Part shown: in pieces, positions 63,466 through 64,000 of the stretch | Numbering within the stretch: the first letter of the stretch is position 1 | How the letters are laid out: every line of letters starts with the position of its first letter | NCBI RefSeq assembly: GCF_045866565.1 | Contig: NZ_BAAFZV010000001.1 | Span: 620,001 to 684,000 of the forward strand | Reading direction: 5' to 3' | From: Cognatilysobacter claricitrinus | GTDB taxonomy: Bacteria > Pseudomonadota > Gammaproteobacteria > Xanthomonadales > Xanthomonadaceae | DNA length: 64,000 bases | Program-made: the position numbers and the translations under genes | The notes under the pieces: generated by a model | Told to the model about the DNA's origin: nothing | Database searches by the model: none | What the model saw: the letters and a program-made list of their open reading frames with translations, nothing else

Positions 63466-64000
63466 ATGGACACGACGGGGCGCGAACTGGCGCGGCAGGA
63501 CACCGGTCGCATCGACCTCGAGGACGATGCGGCGACGGCGGTGACGCGGCGACCGCGCGCGTTGCGCAAGGGTGACGGCGCCGGGCTGACGCAGGCACTC
63601 GCCTCGCGCTACGCCGACCGCATCACCGGCCACTTCACGATTCCCGGTCGCGACGGCGCGTTCGTCGACATTCCCGCCGACGTGCCCGCCGCGCTCGCGA
63701 ACGCATTGAAGTCGCGCGGTATCGAGCAGCTCTACAGCCACCAGGCGCAGGCCTGGGACGCGACACGCCGCGGCGAACACGTGGTCGTGGTGACGCCGAC
63801 CGCGTCGGGCAAGTCGCTCTGCTACACGCTGCCGGTGGTCACCGCGGCGATGGAGCGTGGCGCGAAAGCGCTCTACCTGTTCCCGACCAAGGCGCTCGCG
63901 CAGGACCAGGTCGCGGAACTGCTCGACCTCTCGCGTGCCGGGGATCTCGGCCTCAAGGCGTTCACCTTCGACGGCGACACGCCGGGCGATGCGCGGCAGG
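63466..64000 (+). CDS. DEAD/DEAH-box helicase (partial, C-terminus outside window)
   Basis: The ATG at 63466 begins MDTTGRELARQDTGRID. The first 178 codons show a helicase N-terminus: LYSHQAQAWDATRRGEHVVVVTPTASGKS, with Q-motif-like SHQ and Walker A TPTASGKS, then LYLFPTKALAQDQV (motif Ia). The pattern and the TASGKS variant fit the YprA/MrfA type of DNA helicase. The DExH box lies outside the window. Confidence 0.9.
   Translation, partial: MDTTGRELARQDTGRIDLEDDAATAVTRRPRALRKGDGAGLTQALASRYADRITGHFTIPGRDGAFVDIPADVPAALANALKSRGIEQLYSHQAQAWDATRRGEHVVVVTPTASGKSLCYTLPVVTAAMERGAKALYLFPTKALAQDQVAELLDLSRAGDLGLKAFTFDGDTPGDARQ

Overview
The window is a GC-rich, densely coded chromosomal segment, probably from a Lysobacter-like member of the Lysobacteraceae (Xanthomonadaceae). 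The assignment rests on two tandem Ax21-family outer-membrane proteins, a consensus Clp/CRP site, the order gpsA-secB-rhodanese, a fused indolepyruvate oxidoreductase, and an NtrBC/Amt/GlnA nitrogen locus; no database search was possible. I saw no rRNA, tRNA, insertion sequence, phage gene or CRISPR array. Most predicted reading frames in such GC-rich DNA are antisense shadows, and these are left out.

Layout. 1-4948 (-): the N-terminal part of a giant secreted repeat protein (DUF11 plus about six Cys-bearing Ig-like repeats) that runs off the left edge. 4949-5584: a 636-bp divergent regulatory region holding a perfect Clp-type site, a 17-bp palindrome and a possible folded leader RNA. 5585-6957 (+): two Ax21-like barrels, each with its own terminator. 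6975-17061: housekeeping genes (gpsA, secB, rhodanese, thioesterase, hemD-hemY, DUF4349 lipoprotein, thiolase, FMN-binding stress protein, small membrane proteins). 17308-18383 (-): sodC and an acetyltransferase. 18441-35940: a nitrogen-control locus in which ntrC-ntrB and amt-GNAT-glnA are separated by a large signalling block. That block holds a Nik1/Os-1-like HAMP-array hybrid kinase, a REC-HK-REC hybrid, a short degenerate kinase, an NTF2-like lipoprotein and a divergent multi-PAS diguanylate cyclase. 35953-38093: a membrane diguanylate cyclase and uppP. 38188-48789 (-): mixed envelope, lipid and stress genes (ClpP-fold lipoprotein, PEBP, TPR-sulfotransferase, YheT hydrolase, PlsC-like acyltransferase, hotdog thioesterase, PDZ protein, VOC protein, PLD, YceI, SixA). 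48951-53219: an AAA ATPase, a tiny ORF, a phosphoesterase/lipid-kinase pair and a TPR protein. 53433-61836 (+): indolepyruvate oxidoreductase, a beta-propeller protein and an MBOAT/SGNH polymer-acylation pair. 61855-64000: an L,D-transpeptidase, a 2H-phosphoesterase-like protein and the start of a DEAD/DEAH helicase.

How it fits together. The clearest regulatory logic is in nitrogen control. glnA has a sigma-54 promoter (35814-35829) with a perfect NtrC-type box about 90 bp upstream (35922-35940), and ntrB/ntrC lie in the same window. The usual glnK is not seen beside amt. The most unusual feature is the kinase block inserted into this locus: four consecutive genes overlap at their ends, so they are probably translationally coupled, and the adjacent diguanylate cyclase is read divergently. 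Surface-protein control is the second theme: the Clp site and a 13-base motif shared by both Ax21 promoters suggest coordinated expression. No single previously undescribed system is proven here; the strongest candidates are the coupled HAMP-array kinase block and the adhesin/Ax21 control region.
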